Shown here piece after piece: positions 20,964 through 29,228 of a stretch of DNA of 64,000 nt (position 1 is its first letter; every line of letters begins with the position of its first letter). Made by a program: the position numbers and the translations under genes. Origin of the DNA: Bacillota bacterium (GTDB lineage Bacteria > Bacillota_E > JAJZYS01 > JAJYTV01); the NCBI GenBank assembly GCA_021845645.1, contig JAJZVM010000006.1, positions 62,001-126,000 on the forward strand. The letters run 5' to 3'. The notes under the pieces are model-generated. The model made no database searches and was not told the origin of the DNA. It was given only the letters and a program-made list of their open reading frames with translations.

Positions 20964-22982
20964 ATGCGGCCGAGGACGATCATCACGGCGTGCTGCCTGG
21001 GGGTGCTCCTCACTGGCTGCGCCGCCGGCGTGCGCGCTCGCCAGGCAGCCAAGGGACCGTCCGCGCCGATCGCGGCGAGCTTCCTCGGACCTGCCGGCAC
21101 GCCGCAGGTCACGGCCGTGCAGTTTGCAGGTCCCGAGGACGGCTGGTTCGGCATGGAGACGGTGGACGCCTACACCGGCCAGGCCATGCCCGGCAGCACG
21201 CTGCTGATGCGAACCACCGACGGTGGAGCCACCTGGACCACGGCGGCCGAGGTGCCTGGGCCGGTCCTCGCCGTCGACTTCCTCTCGGCGGCGCATGGCT
21301 TCGTGCTGGTGCGAAGTCGGGGCGAGCTCAACCTCCTCGCCACGGGCGACGGCGGCGCTACCCTCACCGCGGTCGGGGAGCCTGCCGGCTACGCAGGTCC
21401 GGCAGCGCTCCGCTTCACGTCGCCGTCGCGCGGCTTCCTCGTCAGCGGCGGCGATCTGGACGTGACCACAGATGGCGGCAGGACCTGGCAGACGACGCGG
21501 ATGGTCCTGCCGCCCGTCGCGAGCGGGGGGCCTGGCGGCCCGCAGGCCGCGCCCTGCTTCCTCGACCCGCAAAAGGGCTTCCTGGCGGAGAACGGTGCCG
21601 TCTACCGGACATCGGACGGCGGACGCTCATGGCAGGCGGTCTATCGTCTGCCGCCCGGCCTCAGGGCTTGGGGCGGAAATCTCGCCGGTGGACCGATCGC
21701 GTTCGCCACGCCGGACCTCGCCTACGCCGCCCTCAACATCCCGAACTGCTGGGCCGGCGGCTGCCCCGACGTGATCCTGCGCAGCGGGGACGGCGGCGCG
21801 ACTTGGCAGCCGGTCTCGTACGGGATGCAGGGGACCCTTCCGGACCTCGCCGCGCCGCCGAGCGGCCCGCCCGGCGGGGTCAGCGCGCTCGTGGCCTGGG
21901 GGCACGATGGTGTCGCGGCGACGACGATGCTCGGCGTCTCGGTCAGCCGCGACGCGGGCGTCGCGTGGTCGCCGGCCACATCGCAGGAGATCACCATGCC
22001 GGGGACCTACAGCGTGCTCGCCGCTGCACCAGGCGGCGGGGCGTTCGCGGCGGGCAGCGCCTTCCTCGTGCGCGTCCCCGCGGGCGGCGGCCTTAGAGCC
22101 CTTTGGCCGCCGCCATTGCCGACGGCGCAGATCGACTTCCTCGGGCCGCGGGACGGCTTCGGCCTCGAGATCCAACCCGAGCTCCAGGCGCTCCGCACGA
22201 GTGACGGCGGTCGCACCTGGCGGCCGATGGCGCCGCCGGACCTGCCGAACGGCGCAGGCGTGCTCACCGGCCTGTCCTTCGCCGATGGTCGGCACGGCTG
22301 GGCCATCTTCCAGTACGGCGCCGACAGGGAGGTCTACCAGACGACCGACGCCGGCAGGCACTGGCGGGTGCTGCCGGTGAACCTCGTCCTGTTCGGCCAG
22401 CTGTTCGCCGGCGGCCGCGGCTTCATGCTCACGAGCCGCCAAGGTGCTCCCGAACTTCTGGCGGCGTCGCAGAGCGGTCGCCGCTTCCGCGTGCGACGTT
22501 TGCCAAGGGCCTTCCGGGAGGGCGGCCTGCTCTCCTTCGCCTCGCCCAAGGTCGGCTTCGCCGCGATGGGCACCGCGCTCTGGCAGACCGCGAACGGTGG
22601 CCGCAGCTGGCGGCCCGTACGCTTGCCCCAGGCGCTGACGCCGCCCGACCGCATCGCCGGACTGTCCGCGGACCGCCGGGGCGACCTCTGGATGACCGTG
22701 ATCCTGGCGGGAGAGCGCACGCCGGAGATCCTCGACATCCGGCAGCAGTCGGGTGCCTGGCGGCAGATCAGGCTGCCCCAGGCGGTCAGCGAATCCTCCT
22801 ACAGTCAGTCGCTCGACGCGGTCTCGCCGCAGGACGCCTGGCTCCTGACGCTGGCAGGCATCTTCCACACGCAGGACGGCGGACGGGTCTGGCGCAACGT
22901 CAGCTGGGCGAAAGAGGCCAGGCACCATGCGCGATCGGTCACTGCGGCACGCGGCTCGGGCGGTCAGCGCCTCGGCAGGTAG
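20964..22982 (+). CDS. Lipoprotein with BNR/Ycf48-like beta-propeller repeats
   Basis: A 672-residue lipoprotein (lipobox GVLLTGCAAG) built of repeated Asp-box motifs: TTDGGATW, TTDGGRTW, TSDGGRSW, SGDGGATW, TSDGGRTW, TTDAGRHW, TANGGRSW and TQDGGRVW, each followed by a short strand. This is the pattern of sialidase-type or Ycf48-type beta propellers and suggests a protein- or glycan-binding scaffold; no catalytic residues are evident. The ATG at 20964 is chosen because GAGGAGG lies 7 nt upstream; an in-frame GTG at 20925 is less likely. The 3' end overlaps the convergent deacetylase gene by 19 bp. Confidence 0.85.
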   Translation: MRPRTIITACCLGVLLTGCAAGVRARQAAKGPSAPIAASFLGPAGTPQVTAVQFAGPEDGWFGMETVDAYTGQAMPGSTLLMRTTDGGATWTTAAEVPGPVLAVDFLSAAHGFVLVRSRGELNLLATGDGGATLTAVGEPAGYAGPAALRFTSPSRGFLVSGGDLDVTTDGGRTWQTTRMVLPPVASGGPGGPQAAPCFLDPQKGFLAENGAVYRTSDGGRSWQAVYRLPPGLRAWGGNLAGGPIAFATPDLAYAALNIPNCWAGGCPDVILRSGDGGATWQPVSYGMQGTLPDLAAPPSGPPGGVSALVAWGHDGVAATTMLGVSVSRDAGVAWSPATSQEITMPGTYSVLAAAPGGGAFAAGSAFLVRVPAGGGLRALWPPPLPTAQIDFLGPRDGFGLEIQPELQALRTSDGGRTWRPMAPPDLPNGAGVLTGLSFADGRHGWAIFQYGADREVYQTTDAGRHWRVLPVNLVLFGQLFAGGRGFMLTSRQGAPELLAASQSGRRFRVRRLPRAFREGGLLSFASPKVGFAAMGTALWQTANGGRSWRPVRLPQALTPPDRIAGLSADRRGDLWMTVILAGERTPEILDIRQQSGAWRQIRLPQAVSESSYSQSLDAVSPQDAWLLTLAGIFHTQDGGRVWRNVSWAKEARHHARSVTAARGSGGQRLGR

Positions 22983-23767
22983 CGCGACAGGATGACGCCC
23001 AGGGGGTCGCCCGTCGCGTCGACGCGGCCGATCACCACCTCGTGCGGCGCCGCGAGCTCCGGCGTCGAGTCGAACAGCAGCGGGTAGGTCTCGTGCAGCA
23101 CGGCGACCGCTTCCGGGCCGTACATGCCGAACGGGAACGCGAAGGCGATCGGCTGCGGCAGGCCGATCGCCCGGAAGGTGTCCGCCTCCGCCTGGACATC
23201 GCCTGCGATCTCCTGCGCGAACTGGGCAGCCGTCTCGCCCTGCACGGGGTTCACGAGGTCCGCCGCGTAGCCGAGCTGGCCCTGACGGTAGCTGTGCATG
23301 TCGTAGGTGTGGGCGCCGATCGCCCAGAGCCCGCTCTGCCAGAGCCTCTTGACCTGTCCGGGCGTCATGTAGCCCGGCAGTCCGAGGCGGCGGCCGATGA
23401 TGAAGGCGACGGCCGGCACGCGCAGGCGCTTCGTGACAGGCAGGGCGTAGCGGTAGACCGACTCGGCGCCGTCGTCGAAGGTGAGCAGCACGGCGCGCGG
23501 CGGCAGGGCCGCGCCCGTCTCCTCGTAGGCGGCGAACGCCTGCAGCGTCACGAAGTGATAGCCGTGGTCGCGCAGCAACTTGAGGTCGCCGCTGAGTTCT
23601 TGCGGCGTCACCCAGAAGCGCCGCGCCGGTCCGATCCCGTGGTAGACGAGGACGATCGGACCCGACGCCGCGGGCAGCGGCGGACCATTGGCCGCGCCGG
23701 CGGGCGGCGCGGCGGCGAGCAGCAGGCAGAGCGAGGCCAGAACGGCGAGTGGCTGGACATGGCGCAT
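22964..23767 (-). CDS. Secreted polysaccharide deacetylase (NodB homology)
   Basis: A 267-residue exported carbohydrate esterase 4 protein that removes N- or O-acetyl groups from glycans. A signal peptide (LASLCLLLAAAPPAGAAN) is followed by the NodB core: VLVYHGIG, LLTFDDGAESVY (metal-binding Asp), and GAHTYDMHS (HxxxxH-type metal-ligand region), with the FAFPFGMYG strand near the end. This layout resembles PgaB/YadE-like single-domain deacetylases. It is convergent with the propeller lipoprotein gene. Substrate (peptidoglycan or exopolysaccharide) is not determinable. Confidence 0.9.
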   Translation of the reverse strand: MRHVQPLAVLASLCLLLAAAPPAGAANGPPLPAASGPIVLVYHGIGPARRFWVTPQELSGDLKLLRDHGYHFVTLQAFAAYEETGAALPPRAVLLTFDDGAESVYRYALPVTKRLRVPAVAFIIGRRLGLPGYMTPGQVKRLWQSGLWAIGAHTYDMHSYRQGQLGYAADLVNPVQGETAAQFAQEIAGDVQAEADTFRAIGLPQPIAFAFPFGMYGPEAVAVLHETYPLLFDSTPELAAPHEVVIGRVDATGDPLGVILSRYLPRR

Positions 23768-23829
23768 GGTGCCACGATATCAGCCGGGCCCGGGCCTGTC
23801 GAGTCGAGGCCGTGGCGGGGCCGCGGCCT

Positions 23830-24738
23830 CTAGATCACGACCTGGCCGTAGCTGCGGGCGATCTCCGCCCAGATCTCGGCGACCGGTCCCACGAACGGCG
23901 TGTCGCTGCGCCGGGCGATCGCGGTGACGCGGTCCGGCAGGGAGACGTCCGTGACGTCCAGCCGCTGCAGGCGCCCTTCCGCGACGTCGGCCTGTACGGT
24001 GGAGTAGGGCAGGAACGCGAGGCCGAGGCCGGCGAGCGCCATCGAGCGCACGGCGTCGAGCGAGTCCAGCTCCATCGCCCGGTGGATCGGTCCCGCCGCC
24101 TGCTCGGCGGCGCCGTAGACCTGCGCCCAGAAGTCGCTCTCGCGGTAGTAGGCGAGCAGGGACGCTCCCTGCAGGTCGCTCGCGCGCAGAGGGCCATGGC
24201 GCCGGGAGAGCGGGTGATCCGGCGGCGCGACGAGGCAGACGGGCTCCCGCAGCATGACCTCCGCCGTCAGCTCGACGTGGTGCACCTCGAGGCGCACCAG
24301 GGCCACGTCCACCTGTCGCGCCGACAGCAGCGCCAGCACCTCGAGGGAGCGCCCCGTGCGCACCCTGAGGTCGACATTCGGGTGGGATGCGATGTAGCCG
24401 CGCAGCACGGCGGGCAGGATGTGGGTGGCCGCCGAGGTGGCGCAGCCGAGCGCGAGCGAGCCGCTGCGGCCGAGGAGATACTGGGCGATGGAGCGCCGGC
24501 CCTGGTCGATGCTCTCGAGGCCCTGGCGGGCGTAGCCGAGGAAGAGAAGTCCCGCCGGCGTCAGGTGGACGCCGCGCCCGGTGCGGGTGAACAGCTGCGT
24601 CCCGGCCTCGCGCTCCAGGGCCGCCATGCGATGGCTCACCGTCGGCTGGGCGAGGAACAGGAGCTGCGCTGCGCGGCTGAAGCTGCCGCTCTCGGCGACG
24701 GCGCGGAAGATGCGAAGATCGGTGAGGTCCAGCGTCAT
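23830..24738 (-). CDS. LysR-family transcriptional regulator
   Basis: A 302-residue LysR regulator. The N-terminal winged helix (LTDLRIFRAVAESGSFSRAAQLLFLAQPTVSHRMAALE) is followed by a periplasmic-binding-like effector domain (SGSLALGCATSAATHILPAVL; VDVALVRLEV). The start ATG at 24738 has GGAAGG upstream and gives the family length. It is transcribed divergently from trmL across 131 bp, where such regulators often bind, but no known metabolic target is adjacent. It resembles CysL/CbbR-type members; the effector is unknown. Confidence 0.9.
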   Translation of the reverse strand: MTLDLTDLRIFRAVAESGSFSRAAQLLFLAQPTVSHRMAALEREAGTQLFTRTGRGVHLTPAGLLFLGYARQGLESIDQGRRSIAQYLLGRSGSLALGCATSAATHILPAVLRGYIASHPNVDLRVRTGRSLEVLALLSARQVDVALVRLEVHHVELTAEVMLREPVCLVAPPDHPLSRRHGPLRASDLQGASLLAYYRESDFWAQVYGAAEQAAGPIHRAMELDSLDAVRSMALAGLGLAFLPYSTVQADVAEGRLQRLDVTDVSLPDRVTAIARRSDTPFVGPVAEIWAEIARSYGQVVI

Positions 24739-24869
24739 CCCTGCCTTCCAGGATCGGGCGGGTGACCTGCGCTTCGGCCCGCCGGGGTCCAACTCCTGCC
24801 GCGGGCGGCAGGAGGGCGGGCGGGAAAGAGCCAACCCTTGGCTAGCATCGCATCAGGAGGCAGCACATC

Positions 24870-25331
24870 TTGCACATCGTGCTCGTCCATCCCGAGATCC
24901 ACCAGAACACGGGCAACATCGCGCGCACGACGGTCGCCATCGGCGCCGACCTGCACCTTGTGAAGCCGCTCGGGTTCTCGCTCGAGGACCGCTATCTGAA
25001 GCGGGCCGGCCTGGATTACTGGCCGCAGGTCCGCCTGCACGTGCACGAGACGCTCGAGGAGGTCCTGCCGTGCCCCGGGGAGTACTGGCTCTTCTCGGCG
25101 CACGGTCGCCCCTTCGCGGACGTAGGGTTCGGCCAGGACCCCTGGCTCTTCTTCGGCAGGGAGAGCCAGGGGCTCGAGCCCGAGCTCCTCGCGGCGCATC
25201 CCGGTCGCATCCTGCGCCTGCCGATGCGGCCGGGCGTGCGCTCGCTCAACGTCGGCAACGCCGTCGCGGTCGCCGCCTACGAGGTGCTGCGCCAGCACGG
25301 GTATGCCGGCCTCTCCCTCGGCGAGGGCTGA
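24870..25331 (+). CDS. trmL: tRNA (cytidine/uridine-34-2'-O)-methyltransferase TrmL
   Basis: A 153-residue SPOUT methyltransferase that 2'-O-methylates the wobble base of tRNA-Leu isoacceptors. Knot motifs are intact: HPEIHQNTGNIARTT at the N-terminus, FGRESQGLE near the middle and SLNVGNAVAVAAYE at the C-terminus. The TTG start at 24870 has GGAGG at 9 nt. Length matches YibK/TrmL. The downstream phosphodiesterase starts 2 bp after its stop. Three tRNA-Leu genes, including a CAA isoacceptor that is the family's known type of target, lie elsewhere in this window. Confidence 0.92.
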   Translation: MHIVLVHPEIHQNTGNIARTTVAIGADLHLVKPLGFSLEDRYLKRAGLDYWPQVRLHVHETLEEVLPCPGEYWLFSAHGRPFADVGFGQDPWLFFGRESQGLEPELLAAHPGRILRLPMRPGVRSLNVGNAVAVAAYEVLRQHGYAGLSLGEG

Positions 25332-25332
25332 G

Positions 25333-25821
25333 GTGCGCATCCTCGTCACGGCCGACACGCACGGCCCACGGCACCGTCTGCCGGCCTGGCTCGTCGCTGC
25401 GGCCAGGGCGGCGGACCTCGTGCTGCACGCCGGCGACGTCTGCGACCGAAAGACGCTGCAGGGGCTCGCCGAGGCTGCCCCGACCTACGCCGTGCGCGGC
25501 AACCGCGATATGCGGCTGGCGCTTCCCGAGCGACTCGTGCTCGGCTGCGAGGGGATCTCGATCGGCATCGTGCATGGGCACATGGGACCTGGCGGGGACA
25601 CGACCGAGCGCGCCCGCAGGAGTTTTCTGCCGCCTCCGGACGTGATCGTGTTCGGCCACAGCCACCGCTACCTGCTCGAGCAGCGAGGGCCGCTCTGGCT
25701 CGCGAACCCGGGCTCGCCGACGAGACCACGCGACGGCGGGCCGTCGGCAATCCTGCTCGATGTGTCGTCGGCAGCCGTCGCATGGCGGCGTATCGGCCCG
25801 GACGGACCGTCCGGCACCTAG
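25333..25821 (+). CDS. YfcE/MJ0936-type metallophosphoesterase
   Basis: A 162-residue calcineurin-like phosphodiesterase. Metal-ligand motifs are in order: TADTHG, HAGDVCD, GNRD, HGHM and FGHSHR; the C-terminal NPGSPTRPRDG is characteristic of the YfcE/YsnB family, which cleaves phosphodiesters such as bis-pNPP in vitro. The GTG start follows the trmL stop by one base. The stop overlaps the convergent editing-protein gene by 4 bp. Physiological substrate unknown. Confidence 0.9.
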   Translation: MRILVTADTHGPRHRLPAWLVAAARAADLVLHAGDVCDRKTLQGLAEAAPTYAVRGNRDMRLALPERLVLGCEGISIGIVHGHMGPGGDTTERARRSFLPPPDVIVFGHSHRYLLEQRGPLWLANPGSPTRPRDGGPSAILLDVSSAAVAWRRIGPDGPSGT

Positions 25822-26984
25822 ATGCCGCCGAGCCGCCGGACGGCCTCCTCGAGCAGCTGGACGGCCGGCAGGGGCAACGCGCCCTGCGCCTGCACGGCGC
25901 TGCCGCCGCCGCGGCCGCCGAGGGCCGCCGTGAGTGCCTTCAAGGCGTCGCCGAGGTGCGGCCCGTCGCCGGCCGGGCGCTGCAGGACGATGGCGCCCAG
26001 CTCGTCCTTGGTTCCGGTCAGCACCACGAGCGGCACGCCCCGCGCCGCGAGGCGCGCCGCGAGATCCCTGAGGTCGTCGGGACCGCGCTCCGGGAACGCT
26101 AGGCACACGTTCCCGCCGCTCTGCGCCAGCCGCTCGGCTTCCTGGTCGAGGAGCTGCCGGCGCTGGCGCGTCGCAAGGGTGCGCAGGCGCTCGAGCTCCC
26201 CAAGCCTGAGATCCACCGTGGCGGCCGCCTCATGCGCGCTCACGCCGAGGCGCGCGGCGATGCGCCCCAGGTCCCCCGCCCGCCGCACGTAGTCGAGGCG
26301 GGCGCGCTGCCCGGCGTAGAACTGGATGCGAAAGCCGTCGTGCACGGCCTCCGCGGCGTAGAGCTTGACGATGCCGACTTCCGCCGTCTGGCGCGGATGC
26401 GTGCCGCCGCAGGCGGAGCGGTCGAAGCCCTGCACCTCCACGATGCGGTAGGGCGGCGCCACCTGCGGCGGGCGGCGCAGGCCGAGCGCGTCGAGCTCGT
26501 CCGCCTGAGCCCAGCGCACGGTGATCGGGCGGTTCTCGCGGATGATCTCGTTGGCGCGCAGCTCCGCCTGGCGGACCTCTTCCTCCGTCGGGGGCGTGCG
26601 ACCGGCGATGTCGAAGGTGGAAACCTCCTGGCCCATGTGGAACGAGATCGTGTCGCGCCCCGTCACCTCGAGGAAGGCGCCGGAGGCGATATGCTGGCCG
26701 GCGTGCTGTTCCATGTGGTCCTGGCGGCGCAGGGTGTCGATCTCGCCTGCCACGTCGCCCGAGACGGGACCCCCGACCAGATGCCAGACGCGGCCCAGGT
26801 CGTCGGCCTGTACGTCGGCCACCGGCACGCCGGCAAGCAGGCCGTGGTCGGAGGGCTGGCCGCCCGATTCTGGGTAGAACGCGGTGTCCTGGAGCTCGAC
26901 CCAGAGCCCGCGCGCATCTTCGCGCTGGTCGATGACGCGGCTGCGGAAGGCACTGAGGTAGGAGTCGTCGTAATACAGGCGCAT
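25818..26984 (-). CDS. Alanyl-tRNA editing protein AlaX, long (DHHA1-containing) form
   Basis: A 388-residue trans-editing protein that deacylates Ser- or Gly-mischarged tRNA-Ala. The N-terminal AlaRS-like second-additional domain has FYPESGGQPSD, the zinc ligands HMEQHAGQH and CGGTH, and QGFDRSACGG. A coiled segment and a C-terminal DHHA1 domain (LVVLTGTKDELGAIVLQRPAGDGPHLG ... LGGRGGGS) follow. It lacks the aminoacylation domain of AlaRS. The start has AAAGGAG at 8 nt. It is divergent from nrdR across 84 bp. Confidence 0.92.
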   Translation of the reverse strand: MRLYYDDSYLSAFRSRVIDQREDARGLWVELQDTAFYPESGGQPSDHGLLAGVPVADVQADDLGRVWHLVGGPVSGDVAGEIDTLRRQDHMEQHAGQHIASGAFLEVTGRDTISFHMGQEVSTFDIAGRTPPTEEEVRQAELRANEIIRENRPITVRWAQADELDALGLRRPPQVAPPYRIVEVQGFDRSACGGTHPRQTAEVGIVKLYAAEAVHDGFRIQFYAGQRARLDYVRRAGDLGRIAARLGVSAHEAAATVDLRLGELERLRTLATRQRRQLLDQEAERLAQSGGNVCLAFPERGPDDLRDLAARLAARGVPLVVLTGTKDELGAIVLQRPAGDGPHLGDALKALTAALGGRGGGSAVQAQGALPLPAVQLLEEAVRRLGGI

Positions 26985-27068
26985 GGCGGAAGCTCCTTTG
27001 GCTTAGTCGAGGCCATCAAGACTTTGGCACGCCGGTCAAGAACACCGCTGACGGGAGGTAGGAGGGGC

Positions 27069-27527
27069 ATGCGCTGCCCCGCTTGCGGCTACGCGGACTC
27101 GCGGGTGCTCGATTCGCGTCCGACGCAGGACGGTCTGGCCATCCGGCGTCGGCGGGAGTGTCCCAAATGCCTGCGCCGCTTCACGACGTACGAGCGGATC
27201 GAGGAGGCGCCGCTGCTTGTGGTGAAGCAGGACGGGCGCCGCGAGGGTTTCGATCGCCAGAAGATCCTGCACGGCCTCATGACGGCCTGCGAGAAGCGTC
27301 CGGTGCCGATGGCCAAGCTCGTGGCGATCGCGGACGAGGTCGCACGCGCGGCCTACGACGAGAGCGACGGCGAGGTGCCGAGCCGCTGGATCGGCGAACA
27401 GGTCATGCGGCGGCTGAAGGAGGTCGACGAGGTGGCGTACGTGCGCTTCGCGTCGGTCTACAGAGCGTTCGCGGACGCCGAGCGCTTCCGCGAGGAAGTC
27501 GAGCGGCTGACGAGGCGCGAGCAGTGA
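27069..27527 (+). CDS. nrdR: Transcriptional regulator NrdR
   Basis: A 152-residue repressor of ribonucleotide reductase genes. The N-terminal zinc ribbon (MRCPAC ... CPKC) is followed by RRFTTYER and an ATP-cone domain (VVKQDGRREGFDRQKILHGLMTACEKRPV) that senses ATP/dATP. Length is canonical. The ATG at 27069 is preceded by GGAGG repeats. It overlaps the next gene by 4 bp (GTGA). Confidence 0.96.
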   Translation: MRCPACGYADSRVLDSRPTQDGLAIRRRRECPKCLRRFTTYERIEEAPLLVVKQDGRREGFDRQKILHGLMTACEKRPVPMAKLVAIADEVARAAYDESDGEVPSRWIGEQVMRRLKEVDEVAYVRFASVYRAFADAERFREEVERLTRREQ

Positions 27528-28159
27528 AGGCCGTCCTCTTTGACCTCGACGGCACCCTGACGGACACCCTGCCGCTCGTGATCGCCGCCGTGAACGCCGC
27601 ACTCGCGCCGGTCTGGGGCGCACCGCGCGCACCTGCGGAGATCCGGCGCCTCTTCGGCCCACCGGAGGGACAGCTGATCGCCGCCCAGGCACCGGACGAT
27701 CCCCAGGCGGTCGAGCGCTTCTACCTCTACTACGGGGCCAATCACCAGCGTGCCGCGCGTGTCTATCCAGGGGTGCGCCCGATGCTCACGACGCTTGTCG
27801 AGAGCGGCCGCCTGCTGGCGCTCGTGACGAACAAGGGACGGCGCTCGGCGATGATCACGCTCGAGGCGTTCGGGCTGCGCCGGTTCTTCCGCGCCATCGT
27901 CGACGGCGACGAGGTGTCGAGCCCCAAGCCCGATCCGGAAGGCATCCGCCTCGCGCTACGGCGCCTCGGTGTCGGCGCGGGCGACGCGGCCTACGTCGGC
28001 GACATGGCGAGCGATCTCGCCGCGGCCCGGGCGGCAGGCGTCGAGGCCTGGGCGGCGGCCTGGAGCCGTCCGGACGACGAGTACCAGGGCTGGGACTACG
28101 TCGCGCGCCTGCCGGAAGGCGTACTGCACCGACTGCTGCACGAGGGCGCCACGACCTGA
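27524..28159 (+). CDS. HAD-family phosphatase (PpaX/Gph-like)
   Basis: A 211-residue HAD hydrolase with motif I DLDGTLTDT, motif II TNKGR, motif III Lys in SPKPDP and motif IV GDMASD. The helical cap lies between motifs I and II, as in phosphoglycolate phosphatase and pyrophosphatase PpaX. The GTG start overlaps the nrdR stop, so the two are co-translated. The exact substrate cannot be assigned. Confidence 0.9.
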   Translation: MKAVLFDLDGTLTDTLPLVIAAVNAALAPVWGAPRAPAEIRRLFGPPEGQLIAAQAPDDPQAVERFYLYYGANHQRAARVYPGVRPMLTTLVESGRLLALVTNKGRRSAMITLEAFGLRRFFRAIVDGDEVSSPKPDPEGIRLALRRLGVGAGDAAYVGDMASDLAAARAAGVEAWAAAWSRPDDEYQGWDYVARLPEGVLHRLLHEGATT

Positions 28160-28208
28160 CGATGCGCCGCCGCTGTCCTATGATGGGGAAGAAGGGGGAA
28201 GAGACCAC

Positions 28209-28688
28209 ATGCCCGAGCAGGACCATCTCACGCTCTACAACCTGCACGGCTGCCCGTACTGCGCCATCGTGCGCCTGCGCCTCGGGCAGCTTGGCCTCAG
28301 CTACAACCTGAGGGAGCAGCCCGCGAACCGGCCGGACCGCAAGGAGGTCCTGGAGGTCTCCGGCCAGCCGACCGTACCCGTGCTGGTGATCTCGCGTCCG
28401 GGACGGCCCGACGAGGTGCTGTCGGACGAGAACGAGATCCTGCGCTACCTCGACGAGCGGTACGGGGCGCCGGCCGCCGCGGACGGGGCGGAGCCGTGGG
28501 GCGACGCGGACGCAAGGGCCCTGCGCGCCGCCGTCGAGAACCTCGAGGACCTGGGCCAGCAACTGGGGGAGTTGGCTATGGGCGCCGCGGTGGCGGGGGA
28601 GATCGACCGCGCCAACGTCCTCTCGGCCGCCGCCGGGCACGTGGCCATGGCCCGGCGTTGGGCCGGCAACCAGCTCGAGCAGCTCTAG
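28209..28688 (+). CDS. Thioredoxin-fold protein with CPYC motif (glutaredoxin/GST N-terminal type)
   Basis: A 159-residue protein whose first ~85 residues form a glutaredoxin/GST N-terminal domain: LTLYNLHGCPYC with the redox site, the TVPVL cis-Pro segment and DENEILRYLDERYG. The remainder is a short helical tail, much shorter than a full GST C-domain. It may be a glutathione- or bacillithiol-type oxidoreductase or a disulfide reductase; partner unknown. A GGGGGAAG ribosome-binding site precedes the ATG. A strong hairpin follows the stop. Confidence 0.8.
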   Translation: MPEQDHLTLYNLHGCPYCAIVRLRLGQLGLSYNLREQPANRPDRKEVLEVSGQPTVPVLVISRPGRPDEVLSDENEILRYLDERYGAPAAADGAEPWGDADARALRAAVENLEDLGQQLGELAMGAAVAGEIDRANVLSAAAGHVAMARRWAGNQLEQL

Positions 28689-28694
28689 CAGGGC

Positions 28695-28729
28695 AGCGGG
28701 GGCCCGCCCAGTCGCGGCGGGCCCCCGCT
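28695..28729 (+). terminator. Hairpin terminator between convergent genes
   Basis: A perfect 14-bp G+C stem (28695-28708 with 28716-28729) with a 7-nt loop, directly after the thioredoxin-fold gene and 19 bp before the end of the convergent fur-like gene; it may serve both strands. Confidence 0.7.
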
Positions 28730-28747
28730 CTCGCGGTTCGGCTGGTG

Positions 28748-29218
28748 TCACGCCCCCCGGCAAGCCTGGCATGTGCCGAAGAAGTCCAAGGCATGTCCTT
28801 CCACCTGAACCCCTGTGGCGCGCTCGACGCGCTGCTGCTGCGCCGGGGCGACGCCGCAGCCCTCCACCTCCCAGACGCGCCAGCAGCTTGTGCAGATCAC
28901 GTGGTGGTGATGGCGGTCCGAGCAGAAGACGTAGTGGCCTTCGCCGGGATCGCCGTGCCGGTCCTTGATGGCGTAGACGGCGCCGACGGCGCCCAGGAGG
29001 GCGAGCGTGCGATAGACCGTCATCAGGCCGACGGCCGGGCCCGATGCGGAGAGTCGCGCGAGAAGCTCGTGCGCCGTCAGGGCACGGTCCGACGCGAGGA
29101 GTGCCTGCGCGATGCGCCTGCGCTGCGGCGTCACGGTGTGGCCCGCGCGCAGCAGCTGGTTCATCGTCCGCTCGAGAAGGGCTGTCTGATCGCCAGCCGT
29201 ACCTCCGCCTCCCGTCAC
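28748..29218 (-). CDS. Fur/PerR-family metalloregulator
   Basis: About 156 residues. The winged-helix segment (TPQRRRIAQALLASDRALTAHELL ... VGLMTVYRTLALL) is followed by the metal-binding half with HYVFCSDRHHHHVICTSC, and a second cysteine pair FFGTCQACRG at the end, the structural zinc site. The family includes iron (Fur), zinc (Zur) and peroxide (PerR) sensors; which one is uncertain. The GTG at 29218 lies just beyond the aldolase stop and gives a typical length, but its ribosome-binding site is weak; an ATG at 29164 is an alternative. It is co-directional with the aldolase, 10 bp downstream of it. Confidence 0.87.
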   Translation of the reverse strand: MTGGGGTAGDQTALLERTMNQLLRAGHTVTPQRRRIAQALLASDRALTAHELLARLSASGPAVGLMTVYRTLALLGAVGAVYAIKDRHGDPGEGHYVFCSDRHHHHVICTSCWRVWEVEGCGVAPAQQQRVERATGVQVEGHALDFFGTCQACRGA

Positions 29219-29228
29219 CGCGAGGGTC

